Part shown: positions 1 through 7,765 of the stretch, piece after piece
How the letters are laid out: each line of letters begins with the position of its first letter
Numbering within the stretch: position 1 is the first letter of the stretch
NCBI GenBank assembly: GCA_017642695.1
Contig: JAEPQD010000001.1
Span: 1,559,701-1,623,700, forward strand
Reading direction: 5' to 3'
DNA length: 64,000 nucleotides
From: Parvibaculum sp.
GTDB taxonomy: Bacteria; Pseudomonadota; Alphaproteobacteria; Parvibaculales; Parvibaculaceae
The notes under the pieces: model-generated
Databases searched by the model: none
The model's input: the letters and a program-made list of their open reading frames with translations, nothing else
Told to the model about the DNA's origin: nothing
Translations under genes and position numbers: made by a program

Positions 1-483
1 TCGAAGCTCGGCACCTTCCTCGGCATCGGTCTCGGCGCCGTCGACATGTGGATGAACAATCTTGGGCTCGGCCTGCCCTTCACGCTGAAGCACGGCAAGG
101 CCGACTTCGAGTCGATCAAGGAAGCGAAGGACTGCAAGCCGTACGATTATCCCAAGCCCGACGGGAAGATTTCCTTCGACAAGCTTTCCTCGGTCTTCAT
201 CTCGGCGACGAACCACGAGGAAGACCAGCCGGTTCACCTGAAGCTGAAGGACCCCGCGATTCCGATCGCCTACAACCTGCCGAAATATGCCGAGCCCGCG
301 CAGCGCTACTGCCCGGCGGCGGTCTACGAGGTGGTGCGCGACGACGACGGCTCCAATCCGCGCTTCCAGATCAACGCGCAGAACTGCGTCCACTGCAAGA
401 CCTGCGACATCAAGGACCCGGCCCAGAACATCAACTGGACGGTGCCGGAAGGCGGCGGCGGCCCGAATTACCCGAATATGTGA
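1..483 (+). CDS. Electron transfer flavoprotein-ubiquinone oxidoreductase, C-terminal part
   Basis: The gene enters from the left edge in frame 1, so only about the last 160 residues of a protein usually near 550 residues are present. It carries electrons from reduced ETF to ubiquinone at the inner membrane during fatty and amino acid oxidation. The visible end has the family's 4Fe-4S cluster region: a Cys in the CPAAVYE stretch, then a CVHCKTC motif followed by [17 protein letters not shown], which is the typical ETF-QO ending. A hairpin with a short T run follows, so the gene probably ends its transcription unit. The match is strong despite the truncation; the FAD and quinone domains are outside the window. 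Confidence 0.95.
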   Translation, partial: SKLGTFLGIGLGAVDMWMNNLGLGLPFTLKHGKADFESIKEAKDCKPYDYPKPDGKISFDKLSSVFISATNHEEDQPVHLKLKDPAIPIAYNLPKYAEPAQRYCPAAVYEVVRDDDGSNPRFQINAQNCVHCKTCDIKDPAQNINWTVPEGGGGPNYPNM

Positions 484-501
484 ATTAACGGCAGAATTGG
501 C

Positions 502-545
502 GGCGGCGATGCGGGCTCTTCACCTGTATTCGCCGCCCTTTTCTG
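502..545 (+). terminator. Rho-independent terminator candidate after ETF-QO
   Basis: An 8-bp GC-rich stem (502-509 with 530-537, GGCGGCGA/TCGCCGCC) encloses a 20-nt loop and is followed by CTTTTCT. It starts 18 bases after the ETF-QO stop and precedes the next gene in the same direction. The long loop lowers confidence. Confidence 0.5.
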
Positions 546-618
546 TGCTCTTATAGCGGCAAGCGATGCCGCCGCGCGGGCGGCGGCTGTACCCTGAGGC
601 TCGAAGGCAGGCCCCCAG

Positions 619-2391
619 ATGAATGTTGCCGATATGGCGCGACCCCGCCCGTCACGGGCACGGCGGCTGACCGGAGCGCTCGCGGTCGCCGCGATGCTCG
701 CCGTACTCGGCGGCTGCGCCGGCACGAACGGCTTTCCCGGTTTTTCCAAGGGACGCGGCGAGACGCCTTACGGCGCCTATCTTGCGGGGCGCTATGCGGC
801 CTCCGTCAACGACAGCAGCAAGGCCGCCGACTATTACGACAAGGCGCTGGCGGATGAACCGAACGATCCCGTGATCCTCGAGCGCGCCTTCATGGCGGCG
901 CTGACGGCGGGCGAGACGAACCGCGCGATCCCGCTGGCGCGGCGGCTCACCGAAATCGAATCCGGCGAACGCATGGCGCGGCTCACGCTGGCGCTCGCCG
1001 CCGTCAAGCGCGGCGACTACGACGACGCGCGCGCCGAGATGGACGCCGCCGCGCCCGGCCCCTTCACCGCGCTGGTCGGCACGCTGACGCTTGCCTGGGC
1101 GGCGGCGGGCGACGGCGACCAGGCGCTGGCGATGGAAAAGATCGGCGCCTTCGAGGGCAGGGCCGCCTTCGCGCTCTTCCGCTCCTATCATCAGGCGCTG
1201 ATGCTCGAACTTCTGAACGATCCCGAAGGCGCGGCCGCAGCCTATCAGTCCGCGATGGAAACGAGCGGCGGCAGCAGCGTGCGCGTCGTGCAGGCCTATG
1301 CGAGCTTCCTGTCGCGTCACGGCAGGACGGAGGAAGCGCGCGAGGTGCTTCGGGCCTTCGTCGAGCTGTCGGCGGACCATCCGCTGGCGCAACACGACCT
1401 GGCCGAGCTTGCCGCAAAGGGAACGCTGCCGCCCTTCATCGACAACGCCTCCGAAGGCGTCGCCGAAGCGCTTTACGGGCTCGGCAGCGCGCTGGCGGCC
1501 GACACGTCGAGCAATCTCGCCGAACTCTATCTGAACCTCGCGCTCTATATGCGGCCCGACTTCGATATCGCCCGCTCGTTGCTCGGCGGCGCCTATGAAG
1601 GGCAGGAGCGCTGGGCGGACGCCGTCGCGGCCTATGAAAAGGTCGGCAAGGAATCGCCTCTCTATCTGAACGCGCGCATCCAGACCGCAATGGCGCTGAA
1701 CGAGATGGACAGGCAGGCGGATGCAATCCGGGTGCTGGAACGCGCGGCGAAGGATCATCCGGCGAGGGTCGAGCCGCTTGTCGCGATGGGCGACATCTAC
1801 AGGGCGGAGGAGAATTACAGGGAAGCCGCCGCGCGCTACGAGCGCGCAATCGCGCTGACCGGCGAACCGGACGAGCGCGACTGGACGCTCTACTACGCGC
1901 GCGGCATCTGCTTCGAGCGTCTCGGTCAGTGGGAGAAGGCGGAGGAGGACCTGACGCTCGCCCTCGAACTCTCCGATGAACACCCGCTGGTGCTCAACTA
2001 TCTCGGCTATTCCTGGATCGAGCAGCACCGCCGTCTCGACGAGGCGCTCGCCATGATCGAAAAGGCGGTGGAGCGGCGTCCCAATGACGGTTTCATCGTC
2101 GACAGCCTCGGCTGGGCGCGTTACCGCCTCGGCGAATACGATATAGCGGTGAAGTATCTCGAACGCGCCGCCGAACTTCAGCCGAGCGACCCGACAATCA
2201 ACGAACATCTGGGCGATGCGCTCTGGAAGGTCGGCCGCCGCATAGAGGCGCGCTACCAGTGGAGCCATGCGCTCTCGATGGACCCGGAAGAGCGGCGCAA
2301 GGACATATTGCGCACCAAGCTCGACTTCGGCCTCGAGGCCGGCGAGCAGGCCGAGAACGAGGCGAAGGCGCCCGTGCCCGCGGGTTCCTGA
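619..2391 (+). CDS. TPR-repeat lipoprotein
   Basis: This 590-residue protein has a positively charged N-terminus, a hydrophobic stretch (about residues 17-30) and a lipobox ending LGGC with Cys33, so it is probably a lipoprotein exported and anchored in a membrane. The rest is alpha-helical with many tetratricopeptide repeats; the clearest lie between about residues 330 and 560 (units ending in P.D/H.P, such as AAKDHPARVEPLVAMGDIY and AVERRPNDGFIVDSLGWA). Such proteins act as scaffolds, but no partner is visible. A second in-frame ATG at 634 is an alternative start that still leaves the signal peptide. The ispE start follows after 5 bases, so the two are probably co-transcribed, an arrangement I recall from other alphaproteobacteria. 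Confidence 0.85.
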   Translation: MNVADMARPRPSRARRLTGALAVAAMLAVLGGCAGTNGFPGFSKGRGETPYGAYLAGRYAASVNDSSKAADYYDKALADEPNDPVILERAFMAALTAGETNRAIPLARRLTEIESGERMARLTLALAAVKRGDYDDARAEMDAAAPGPFTALVGTLTLAWAAAGDGDQALAMEKIGAFEGRAAFALFRSYHQALMLELLNDPEGAAAAYQSAMETSGGSSVRVVQAYASFLSRHGRTEEAREVLRAFVELSADHPLAQHDLAELAAKGTLPPFIDNASEGVAEALYGLGSALAADTSSNLAELYLNLALYMRPDFDIARSLLGGAYEGQERWADAVAAYEKVGKESPLYLNARIQTAMALNEMDRQADAIRVLERAAKDHPARVEPLVAMGDIYRAEENYREAAARYERAIALTGEPDERDWTLYYARGICFERLGQWEKAEEDLTLALELSDEHPLVLNYLGYSWIEQHRRLDEALAMIEKAVERRPNDGFIVDSLGWARYRLGEYDIAVKYLERAAELQPSDPTINEHLGDALWKVGRRIEARYQWSHALSMDPEERRKDILRTKLDFGLEAGEQAENEAKAPVPAGS

Positions 2392-2396
2392 CGGAC

Positions 2397-3284
2397 GTGG
2401 GGAGCGGTGTCGCAGAGCCGGCGCATGCCAAGATCAACCTCAGCCTGCGCGTGTCCGGCCGCCGCAGCGACGGCTATCACGAATTGCGCAGTCTCGTCGT
2501 CTTTGCAGGGGCGTGCGACCGGCTGACCGCGGCAGCGGCAGACGAACTGACGCTCGGCCTGACGGGGCCCTTCGGCGATCTTCTCACCGGCGAGGCGGAC
2601 AACCTCGTGTTGCGCGCGGCGCGCGCGCTTCGCGAGGCCACGGGCGTGACGGCGGGGGCGGAACTCACGCTCGAAAAAAATCTTCCCGTTGCCTCGGGCA
2701 TCGGCGGTGGCTCGGCGGACGCGGCGGCGGCGCTGCGCGCGCTGATGCGATTGTGGGGTGTCGCGCTGGAGGAGGAGGCGCTCGCCGCGCTTGCCGCGTC
2801 GCTCGGCGCCGATGTTCCCGTCTGTCTCGGCACCGCGCCCGCCCTGATGACCGGGGTCGGCGAGCGTATCGTCCGGCTCGCGGCGCTACCGCCCTTCTGG
2901 CTCGTGCTCGCCAATCCGGGGCTCGCGCTCCCGACGGCGCATGTCTTCCGCGAACTTGCCGCGCCGCCGCTCGGCGGCGATCCGGAAGAGGGCGCGCTGC
3001 CTGCCTTTGTCACGCTCGACGATCTTGCGGCATGGCTGAGGGCGGAAGAAAACGATCTCGAGGCGCCCGCGACGCGTCTCGCGCCGGAAATCGGCGAGAC
3101 GCTCTCGGCGCTGGCCGGTACGGTCGGGTGCCGGCTTGCCCGCATGTCGGGCTCGGGCGCAACCTGCTTCGGCGTCTATGCCCGCGAGAAGGAAGCGCGC
3201 GCCGCGCAGCAGGTCCTCGCCGCCGCTCATCCGGACTGGTGGATCGAGGCCTCGCCCGCGATCGGGGTCAGTGGTTCCGGTTGA
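2397..3284 (+). CDS. ispE: 4-diphosphocytidyl-2-C-methyl-D-erythritol kinase
   Basis: A 295-residue GHMP kinase that phosphorylates CDP-methylerythritol in the non-mevalonate isoprenoid pathway in the cytoplasm. The start is GTG 2397, which places the family's N-terminal AKINLSLRV..GRRxDGYHEL signature at residues 11-30. The glycine-rich ATP loop PVASGIGGGSADAA is at 97-110, the putative catalytic Lys12 and Asp139 (in GADVPVCL) are present, and a C-terminal MSGSGATCFGV motif is intact. An open frame extends further upstream inside the TPR gene, but family length supports 2397. Its 3' end overlaps the convergent polyprenyl synthase by 17 bp. Another isoprenoid gene pair, ispA and dxs, lies at the far end of the window. 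Confidence 0.95.
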   Translation: MGSGVAEPAHAKINLSLRVSGRRSDGYHELRSLVVFAGACDRLTAAAADELTLGLTGPFGDLLTGEADNLVLRAARALREATGVTAGAELTLEKNLPVASGIGGGSADAAAALRALMRLWGVALEEEALAALAASLGADVPVCLGTAPALMTGVGERIVRLAALPPFWLVLANPGLALPTAHVFRELAAPPLGGDPEEGALPAFVTLDDLAAWLRAEENDLEAPATRLAPEIGETLSALAGTVGCRLARMSGSGATCFGVYAREKEARAAQQVLAAAHPDWWIEASPAIGVSGSG

Positions 3285-4287
3285 TGCAGAACTCGACGAG
3301 TTCGGTCAGCGCGTCGCGATGATCGCTCTCCGGGAAGATCGCCAGCGCGTCCATGGCGATGGCGCCATAGTGCCGCGCGCGCAGGATCGTGTCTTCAAGC
3401 GCCGAATGACGGTGCATCAGCTCGACCGCCTTTTCGAGATCGTCCTCCTGCCGGTCGCCCTGCTGAAGCGTGCGCTGCCAGAAGGCGCGCTCTTCCGCGT
3501 TGCCGCGCCGGAAGGCGAGGACGACGGGAAGCGTGATCTTGCCTTCGCGGAAATCGTCGCCCGTGTTCTTGCCGAGCGCAGCCGCGCGCCCGCCGTAATC
3601 GAGCGCGTCGTCGACGAGCTGGAAGGCGATGCCGAGATTGCGGCCATAGGAATGAAGCGCGGCCGCCTCGCTTCCCTCGCGCTGCGAAATCACGGCGCCG
3701 ATTTCGCTGGCGGCGGCAAAGAGCGCTGCGGTCTTCGCCGAGATGACGCGCAGATAGGCGTCTTCCGTGGTGCCGGTGTCCTTCGCGGCGGCAAGTTGCA
3801 TGACCTCGCCTTCGGCGATGATCGAGGCGGCGTCGGCGATGATTTCGAGCGCACGGAGCGATTTCGTCTCGACCATCAGCTTGAAGGCGCGGCCGAGCAG
3901 GAAATCGCCGACGAGAACGCTCGCCTGGTTGCCCCAGACCGTGCGTGCGGTCTTCTTGCCGCGCCTGAGATCGCTCTCGTCCACCACGTCGTCATGGAGG
4001 AGGGTGGCGGTGTGCAGAAACTCGACGGTGGCCGCGAGTTTGATGTGGTCCTTGCCGGTGTAGCCGCACATCTTGGAGGCGGCGATGGTGAGCATGGGCC
4101 GGAGCCGCTTGCCGCCCGAATTGATGAGGTGGCTTGCAAGTTCCGGGATCATCGGCACGTCGGAAGCCATCCGTTCACGGATGAATTCGTTGACCGCTTC
4201 CATCTCGGTGCGAACCAGCGCCTGAAGAACCGCTACCGCGTTCTGGCCGCGCCCGTGATCTTCCTCAAGGGGAACAACAACGCCCAA
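3268..4287 (-). CDS. ispB: Long-chain trans-polyprenyl diphosphate synthase (IspB-type)
   Basis: This 339-residue enzyme extends farnesyl diphosphate with isopentenyl diphosphate to make the side chain of ubiquinone. It has the GGKRLRP motif at 58-64, the first aspartate-rich motif DDVVD at 99-103 and the second, DDALD, at 226-230, all intact. The product length cannot be read with certainty; octaprenyl or decaprenyl is expected in this group. The start is TTG 4287, supported by an AGGAG ribosome-binding site 6 bases upstream on the minus strand. It reads toward ispE and the two coding ends overlap by 17 bp. The divergent promoter region to DUF2007 contains a DnaA box. Confidence 0.93.
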   Translation of the reverse strand: MGVVVPLEEDHGRGQNAVAVLQALVRTEMEAVNEFIRERMASDVPMIPELASHLINSGGKRLRPMLTIAASKMCGYTGKDHIKLAATVEFLHTATLLHDDVVDESDLRRGKKTARTVWGNQASVLVGDFLLGRAFKLMVETKSLRALEIIADAASIIAEGEVMQLAAAKDTGTTEDAYLRVISAKTAALFAAASEIGAVISQREGSEAAALHSYGRNLGIAFQLVDDALDYGGRAAALGKNTGDDFREGKITLPVVLAFRRGNAEERAFWQRTLQQGDRQEDDLEKAVELMHRHSALEDTILRARHYGAIAMDALAIFPESDHRDALTELVEFCINRNH

Positions 4288-4328
4288 TCGTCACTCCTGC
4301 TCCGAAAGGGGCCGCGAAGCAGCCCGAA

Positions 4329-4337
4329 TTATCCACA
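4329..4337 (+). promoter_or_regulatory. Perfect DnaA-box sequence
   Basis: TTATCCACA, the consensus DnaA box, stands in the divergent region between the polyprenyl synthase and the DUF2007 gene, about 42 bases upstream of the synthase start. One isolated box does not make an origin, but DnaA can act as a transcription factor. A small hairpin (CGCCAC/GTGGCG, 4407-4423) lies further toward the DUF2007 gene; nothing else stands out in this 217-bp gap. Confidence 0.45.
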
Positions 4338-4504
4338 ACCTGCTTGTGTTATCTTGTCGTCATGAGGGAGCATAGGTTGGCACCTTGGGGGCGGCAAGGG
4401 CCGCAGCGCCACGAAAGGTGGCGAAAAGCCAGCGGTCACGCCATGTTGAAGGCGAGAGGCCATATGCCGCACCGGGAACGTTCGAGAAGCAGGAGGCGCG
4501 AAGC

Positions 4505-4720
4505 GTGAAGGAGCTGATTCGAACCAACGATCCGGTGCTCATTTCCTTTCTCACACACAGGCTGAGGGAGGAAGGCATCGAGCCCTTCGAGATGGACATG
4601 CATATGAGCCTGATGGAAGGCTCGCTCGGCATCCTCCCGAAGCGTATCATGGTGGCGGACGACGATTACGGGGGCGCACAGAAGATTCTCGACGAGGTCA
4701 AAGGGAGCGAGATCGGATGA
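4505..4720 (+). CDS. DUF2007 family small protein
   Basis: A 71-residue soluble protein of the DUF2007 family (sometimes called putative signal-transducing protein). The sequence runs from ELIRTNDPVLISFL through LEGSLGILPKRIMVADDDY, which is the conserved core of the family. The start is GTG 4505, chosen because AGGAGG lies at 4491-4496, eight bases upstream, and because homologues begin at this point; the longer open frame to 4385 is not supported. It overlaps the next methyltransferase gene by 4 bases (ATGA), so the two are translationally coupled. The molecular role is unknown. Confidence 0.85.
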   Translation: MKELIRTNDPVLISFLTHRLREEGIEPFEMDMHMSLMEGSLGILPKRIMVADDDYGGAQKILDEVKGSEIG

Positions 4721-5511
4721 GCGGCACGGCAGCGGACGAGAAGGCGGACCGGGACGTCACGGATGACGGCTTCCTGGACGGACGGCTGAAAATCCTGCAA
4801 CCGGCGAAGGGATACCGCGCGGGGCTCGACGCGGTGCTGCTTGGCGCCGCCGTGCCGGCCCGGTCGGGCGAGCGCGTGCTGGAAGCGGGCGCGGGCGTCG
4901 GCGTCGCGAGCCTCTGTCTTGCGTCGCGTGTGAACGGGCTTGAGGTGGCGGGCATCGAATTGCAGCCGGAACTTGTGCGCCTCGCCAACGAAAACATCTC
5001 CCGCAACGGCTTCGGCGAGCGCGTTTCGATCGTCGAAGGCGATATCGGCTTGCCCGTGCGCGACCTTGCCGCGAGCGGCCTCGAACCGAACAGCTGGCAC
5101 CATGTGTTCGCCAATCCGCCCTTCCACGATCCGGCGTCGAATCCGGCCTCGCCGGACGCGGGCAAGGCGCAATCGCACCTGACGCTCGGTTCCGATCTCG
5201 ATGACTGGGTGCGGTTCTGCTGTGTCATGGCGCGTGCGAAAGGGACCGTCACCTTTGTCCACCGGGCGGATGCGCTGGCGGACCTGCTGGGCGCGATGTC
5301 CGGCCATCTCGGCGGCATCGAGGTCTTTCCGCTCTGGCCGGCGGCAGGCAAGCCCGCGAGCCGCGTCATCGTGCGCGGCCAGCGGGATTCGAAGGCGCCG
5401 CTGACGTTGCGCCCCGGCCTCGCGCTGCATGGGCCCGATGGCCGGTTCACGGACCGGGCGGAAGCGCTGTTGCGGAAGGGAGAGGCGCTGCTGCTCGACC
5501 AGCCGGGGTGA
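4717..5511 (+). CDS. TrmN6-like tRNA/rRNA adenine N6-methyltransferase
   Basis: A 264-residue class I S-adenosylmethionine methyltransferase. The N-terminal LQPAKGYRAGLDAVLL segment (28-42), motif I VLEAGAGVG (54-62), acidic ELQPE (81-85) and the catalytic NPPF (133-136) match the TrmN6/YfiC group that methylates A37 of valine tRNA in enterobacteria. The NPPF motif shows exocyclic amino methylation; the exact RNA substrate is not known in this lineage, so no symbol is given. The ATGA overlap with DUF2007 suggests one operon. An S49 peptidase follows 38 bases later. Confidence 0.85.
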   Translation: MSGTAADEKADRDVTDDGFLDGRLKILQPAKGYRAGLDAVLLGAAVPARSGERVLEAGAGVGVASLCLASRVNGLEVAGIELQPELVRLANENISRNGFGERVSIVEGDIGLPVRDLAASGLEPNSWHHVFANPPFHDPASNPASPDAGKAQSHLTLGSDLDDWVRFCCVMARAKGTVTFVHRADALADLLGAMSGHLGGIEVFPLWPAAGKPASRVIVRGQRDSKAPLTLRPGLALHGPDGRFTDRAEALLRKGEALLLDQPG

Positions 5512-5549
5512 GCTTGCCCCGGCCCCCGCGCCTTCCTATCTATATCTCC

Positions 5550-6452
5550 ATGAAAAACCACATCGCGCCGTTCCTTCCCGCTCCCCTCCGCAAGCGCATC
5601 GCTCCCGACTGGCAGCCGAAACCCGTTGTCGCCGTGGTGCGGCTCTCGGGCGTCATCGGCCCCTCGCAGCCGCTGCGCGGCGGGCTCAACCTCGCGGGTG
5701 TCGCCGGACCGCTCGAAGCCGCCTTCTCCGCGAGAGGCGTGAAGGCTGTGGCGCTGCTCATCAATTCGCCGGGCGGCTCGCCGGTGCAGTCGTCCCTTAT
5801 CTACAAGCGCATCCGCTCGCTCGCGGAGGAGAAGGGGCTTCCCGTCTATGCCTTCGCCGAGGACGTGGCGGCATCGGGCGGCTACATGATCGCCTGCGCG
5901 GCGGACGAGATCTATGCGGACGAGAGCTCGATTCTCGGCTCCATCGGCGTCGTCTCGGCAGGCTTCGGTTTCACGGGCCTTATCGAGAAGATCGGCGTCG
6001 AGCGTCGCGTCCACACGGCGGGCGAGAGCAAGGCGATGCTCGATCCTTTCCAGCCGGAAAAGCCGGAGGAAGTGCAGCGGCTTGAGGCGTTGCAGAAGGA
6101 CGTCCATGATTATTTCAAGAAACTGGTCAGCGACGCGCGCGGCGACAGGCTGAAATCCGACGACCCGGAACTCTTCTCCGGCGCGTTCTGGGCGGGCGCT
6201 GGCGCGGTCGAGCGCGGTCTTGCGGACGGCATCGCCGATGTTCGGAGCAAGATGCGCGATCTCTTCGGCAAGGACGTGAAACTGAAGCTCGTCGTCCAGC
6301 GCACGCCCTGGTGGCGCCCTGGCGGCGGCGTGGGGGCAAGCCGGGTGGAAGACCTTTTCGCGCGTTTCGGCGCCGGATTCGCGGGCGAAATCGGCGACGG
6401 ACTGATTGCCGCGGCTGAGAGGCGTTCCCTTTGGAGCCGTTTTGGCCTTTAA
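5550..6452 (+). CDS. S49 family serine peptidase (SppA/SohB-like)
   Basis: A 300-residue single-domain S49 peptidase related to the short SppA type. Members cut leftover signal peptides and membrane fragments at the cytoplasmic membrane. The oxyanion region INSPGGSPVQ is at 71-80, the nucleophile is probably Ser109 in DVAASGGYMIACAADEI, and the general base is probably Lys161 in TAGESKAMLDPF, giving the Ser-Lys dyad of this family. The start at ATG 5550 removes a 14-residue proline-rich extension that does not resemble the family. There is no obvious N-terminal membrane anchor, so localisation is uncertain. Confidence 0.88.
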   Translation: MKNHIAPFLPAPLRKRIAPDWQPKPVVAVVRLSGVIGPSQPLRGGLNLAGVAGPLEAAFSARGVKAVALLINSPGGSPVQSSLIYKRIRSLAEEKGLPVYAFAEDVAASGGYMIACAADEIYADESSILGSIGVVSAGFGFTGLIEKIGVERRVHTAGESKAMLDPFQPEKPEEVQRLEALQKDVHDYFKKLVSDARGDRLKSDDPELFSGAFWAGAGAVERGLADGIADVRSKMRDLFGKDVKLKLVVQRTPWWRPGGGVGASRVEDLFARFGAGFAGEIGDGLIAAAERRSLWSRFGL

Positions 6453-6497
6453 TGGAGCTTCCGGGGCCCGATCCCGGCAATTCGAGAGGACGATGAC

Positions 6498-6698
6498 ATG
6501 ACGAAGATCGTCTTTGCGGCCGTTTTTGTGGCGGTCTGCTATGCGGCGTACAACGCGATCCAGCGCCAGGCAGCGCGCCAGCGCGAAGCCTTTGCCCGCG
6601 CCCGGAGCCGCTCGCGCATGGAGCCGCGCGATCTCGGTACGCTGCGCGATGGCGGCGACGGCGTCTACGTGCCGGAACACGCACGCCGCGACCGCTGA
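6498..6698 (+). CDS. Small membrane-anchored hypothetical protein
   Basis: A 66-residue protein with one hydrophobic segment at about residues 4-19, followed by a highly basic arginine-rich region and a polar tail. It would be a single-span inner-membrane peptide. A GAGAGG-like ribosome-binding site precedes ATG 6498 and codon use matches its neighbours, so translation is plausible. I do not recognise a family. It sits between the S49 peptidase and the glyQ promoter. Confidence 0.55.
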   Translation: MTKIVFAAVFVAVCYAAYNAIQRQAARQREAFARARSRSRMEPRDLGTLRDGGDGVYVPEHARRDR

Positions 6699-6771
6699 GG
6701 CGGACCAGCAATCCACGCCTTTTCCCGGCGGACGGCCTGTCTGGCTGCCCGCCCTTTCCTGTCCCCCTTGC

Positions 6772-6800
6772 TTGACCCTTACCGGAGCGGCGGCTAGGTT
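6772..6800 (+). promoter_or_regulatory. Sigma-70 type promoter for glyQS
   Basis: TTGACC (6772-6777) and TAGGTT (6795-6800) are separated by exactly 17 bases, fitting the alphaproteobacterial housekeeping pattern with a CTTGAC -35. The predicted start is about 65 bases before glyQ. The site was read by eye. Confidence 0.5.
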
Positions 6801-6871
6801 GCGCGCGCCTTGGGGCGCCGCCCTCAAGGGCGTGATTCCGCTGCCCGATTCCCCCTGAAAGCGCCTCAGCC

Positions 6872-7765
6872 ATGACGGCGAAGCCCGACAATTCATTCCA
6901 GTCCCTGATCCTGAAGCTTCAGGCGTTCTGGGCCGCGCAGGGCTGCGTCATTCTCCAGCCCTACGACATGTCGATGGGCGCGGGCACCTTTCACCCGGCG
7001 ACGACGCTGCGCGCGCTCGGGCCGCTGCCCTGGAAGGCGGCCTATGTGCAGCCCTCGCGCCGCCCGACCGACGGGCGCTATGGCGAGAACCCGAACCGCT
7101 TCCAGCACTACTATCAGTTTCAGGTGATCCTGAAGCCGAACCCGGAGAACCTGCAGGAACTCTATCTCGAGAGCCTGAAGGAACTCGGCATCGACGCCGC
7201 GAACCACGACATCCGCTTCGTCGAGGACGACTGGGAGAGCCCGACGCTCGGCGCCTGGGGCCTCGGCTGGGAAGTCTGGTGCGACGGCATGGAAGTCTCG
7301 CAGTTCACTTATTTCCAACAGGTCGGCGGCTTCGACTGCTCGCCCGTCTCCGGCGAACTCACCTACGGCCTCGAACGCCTCGCCATGTATATCCAGGGCG
7401 TCGACAACGGCTACGAGCTCGATTTCAACGGCGCGGCGGGCGCGGACCGCGTGACCTATGGCGACGTCTTTCATCAGGCCGAAGTCGAATTCTCCGCGCA
7501 CAACTTCGAGGCGGCGAACACGGAAATGCTGTTCCGCCATTTCGAGGACGCGGAAAAGGAATGCGCCGCGCTCTTGGACCGCGAGAAGCCGCTGCCGCTG
7601 CCGGCCTATGACCAGGTCATCAAGGCGAGCCACAATTTCAACCTGCTCGATGCGCGCGGCGTCATCTCCGTCACCGAGCGGCAGGCCTATATCGGCCGCG
7701 TGCGCGCGCTCGCGAAGCGCTGCGCCGAGGAATGGCTGAAGACGCCGGCCGGGGGCGGCGCATGA
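6872..7765 (+). CDS. glyQ: Glycyl-tRNA synthetase alpha subunit
   Basis: The 297-residue catalytic alpha subunit of the tetrameric (alpha2beta2) bacterial glycyl-tRNA synthetase, which charges tRNA-Gly in the cytoplasm. The N-terminal block [25 protein letters not shown], and the blocks [16 protein letters not shown] and [30 protein letters not shown] are hallmark sequences of this family. Length is normal. It overlaps glyS by 4 bases (ATGA), giving coupled translation of the two subunits. A 17-bp spaced promoter lies just upstream. Confidence 0.98.
   Translation: MTAKPDNSFQSLILKLQAFWAAQGCVILQPYDMSMGAGTFHPATTLRALGPLPWKAAYVQPSRRPTDGRYGENPNRFQHYYQFQVILKPNPENLQELYLESLKELGIDAANHDIRFVEDDWESPTLGAWGLGWEVWCDGMEVSQFTYFQQVGGFDCSPVSGELTYGLERLAMYIQGVDNGYELDFNGAAGADRVTYGDVFHQAEVEFSAHNFEAANTEMLFRHFEDAEKECAALLDREKPLPLPAYDQVIKASHNFNLLDARGVISVTERQAYIGRVRALAKRCAEEWLKTPAGGGA

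Noticed and set aside
4329..4337. Replication origin
   Set aside because: A single DnaA box without AT-rich region or further boxes and no dnaA, parAB or hemE nearby.
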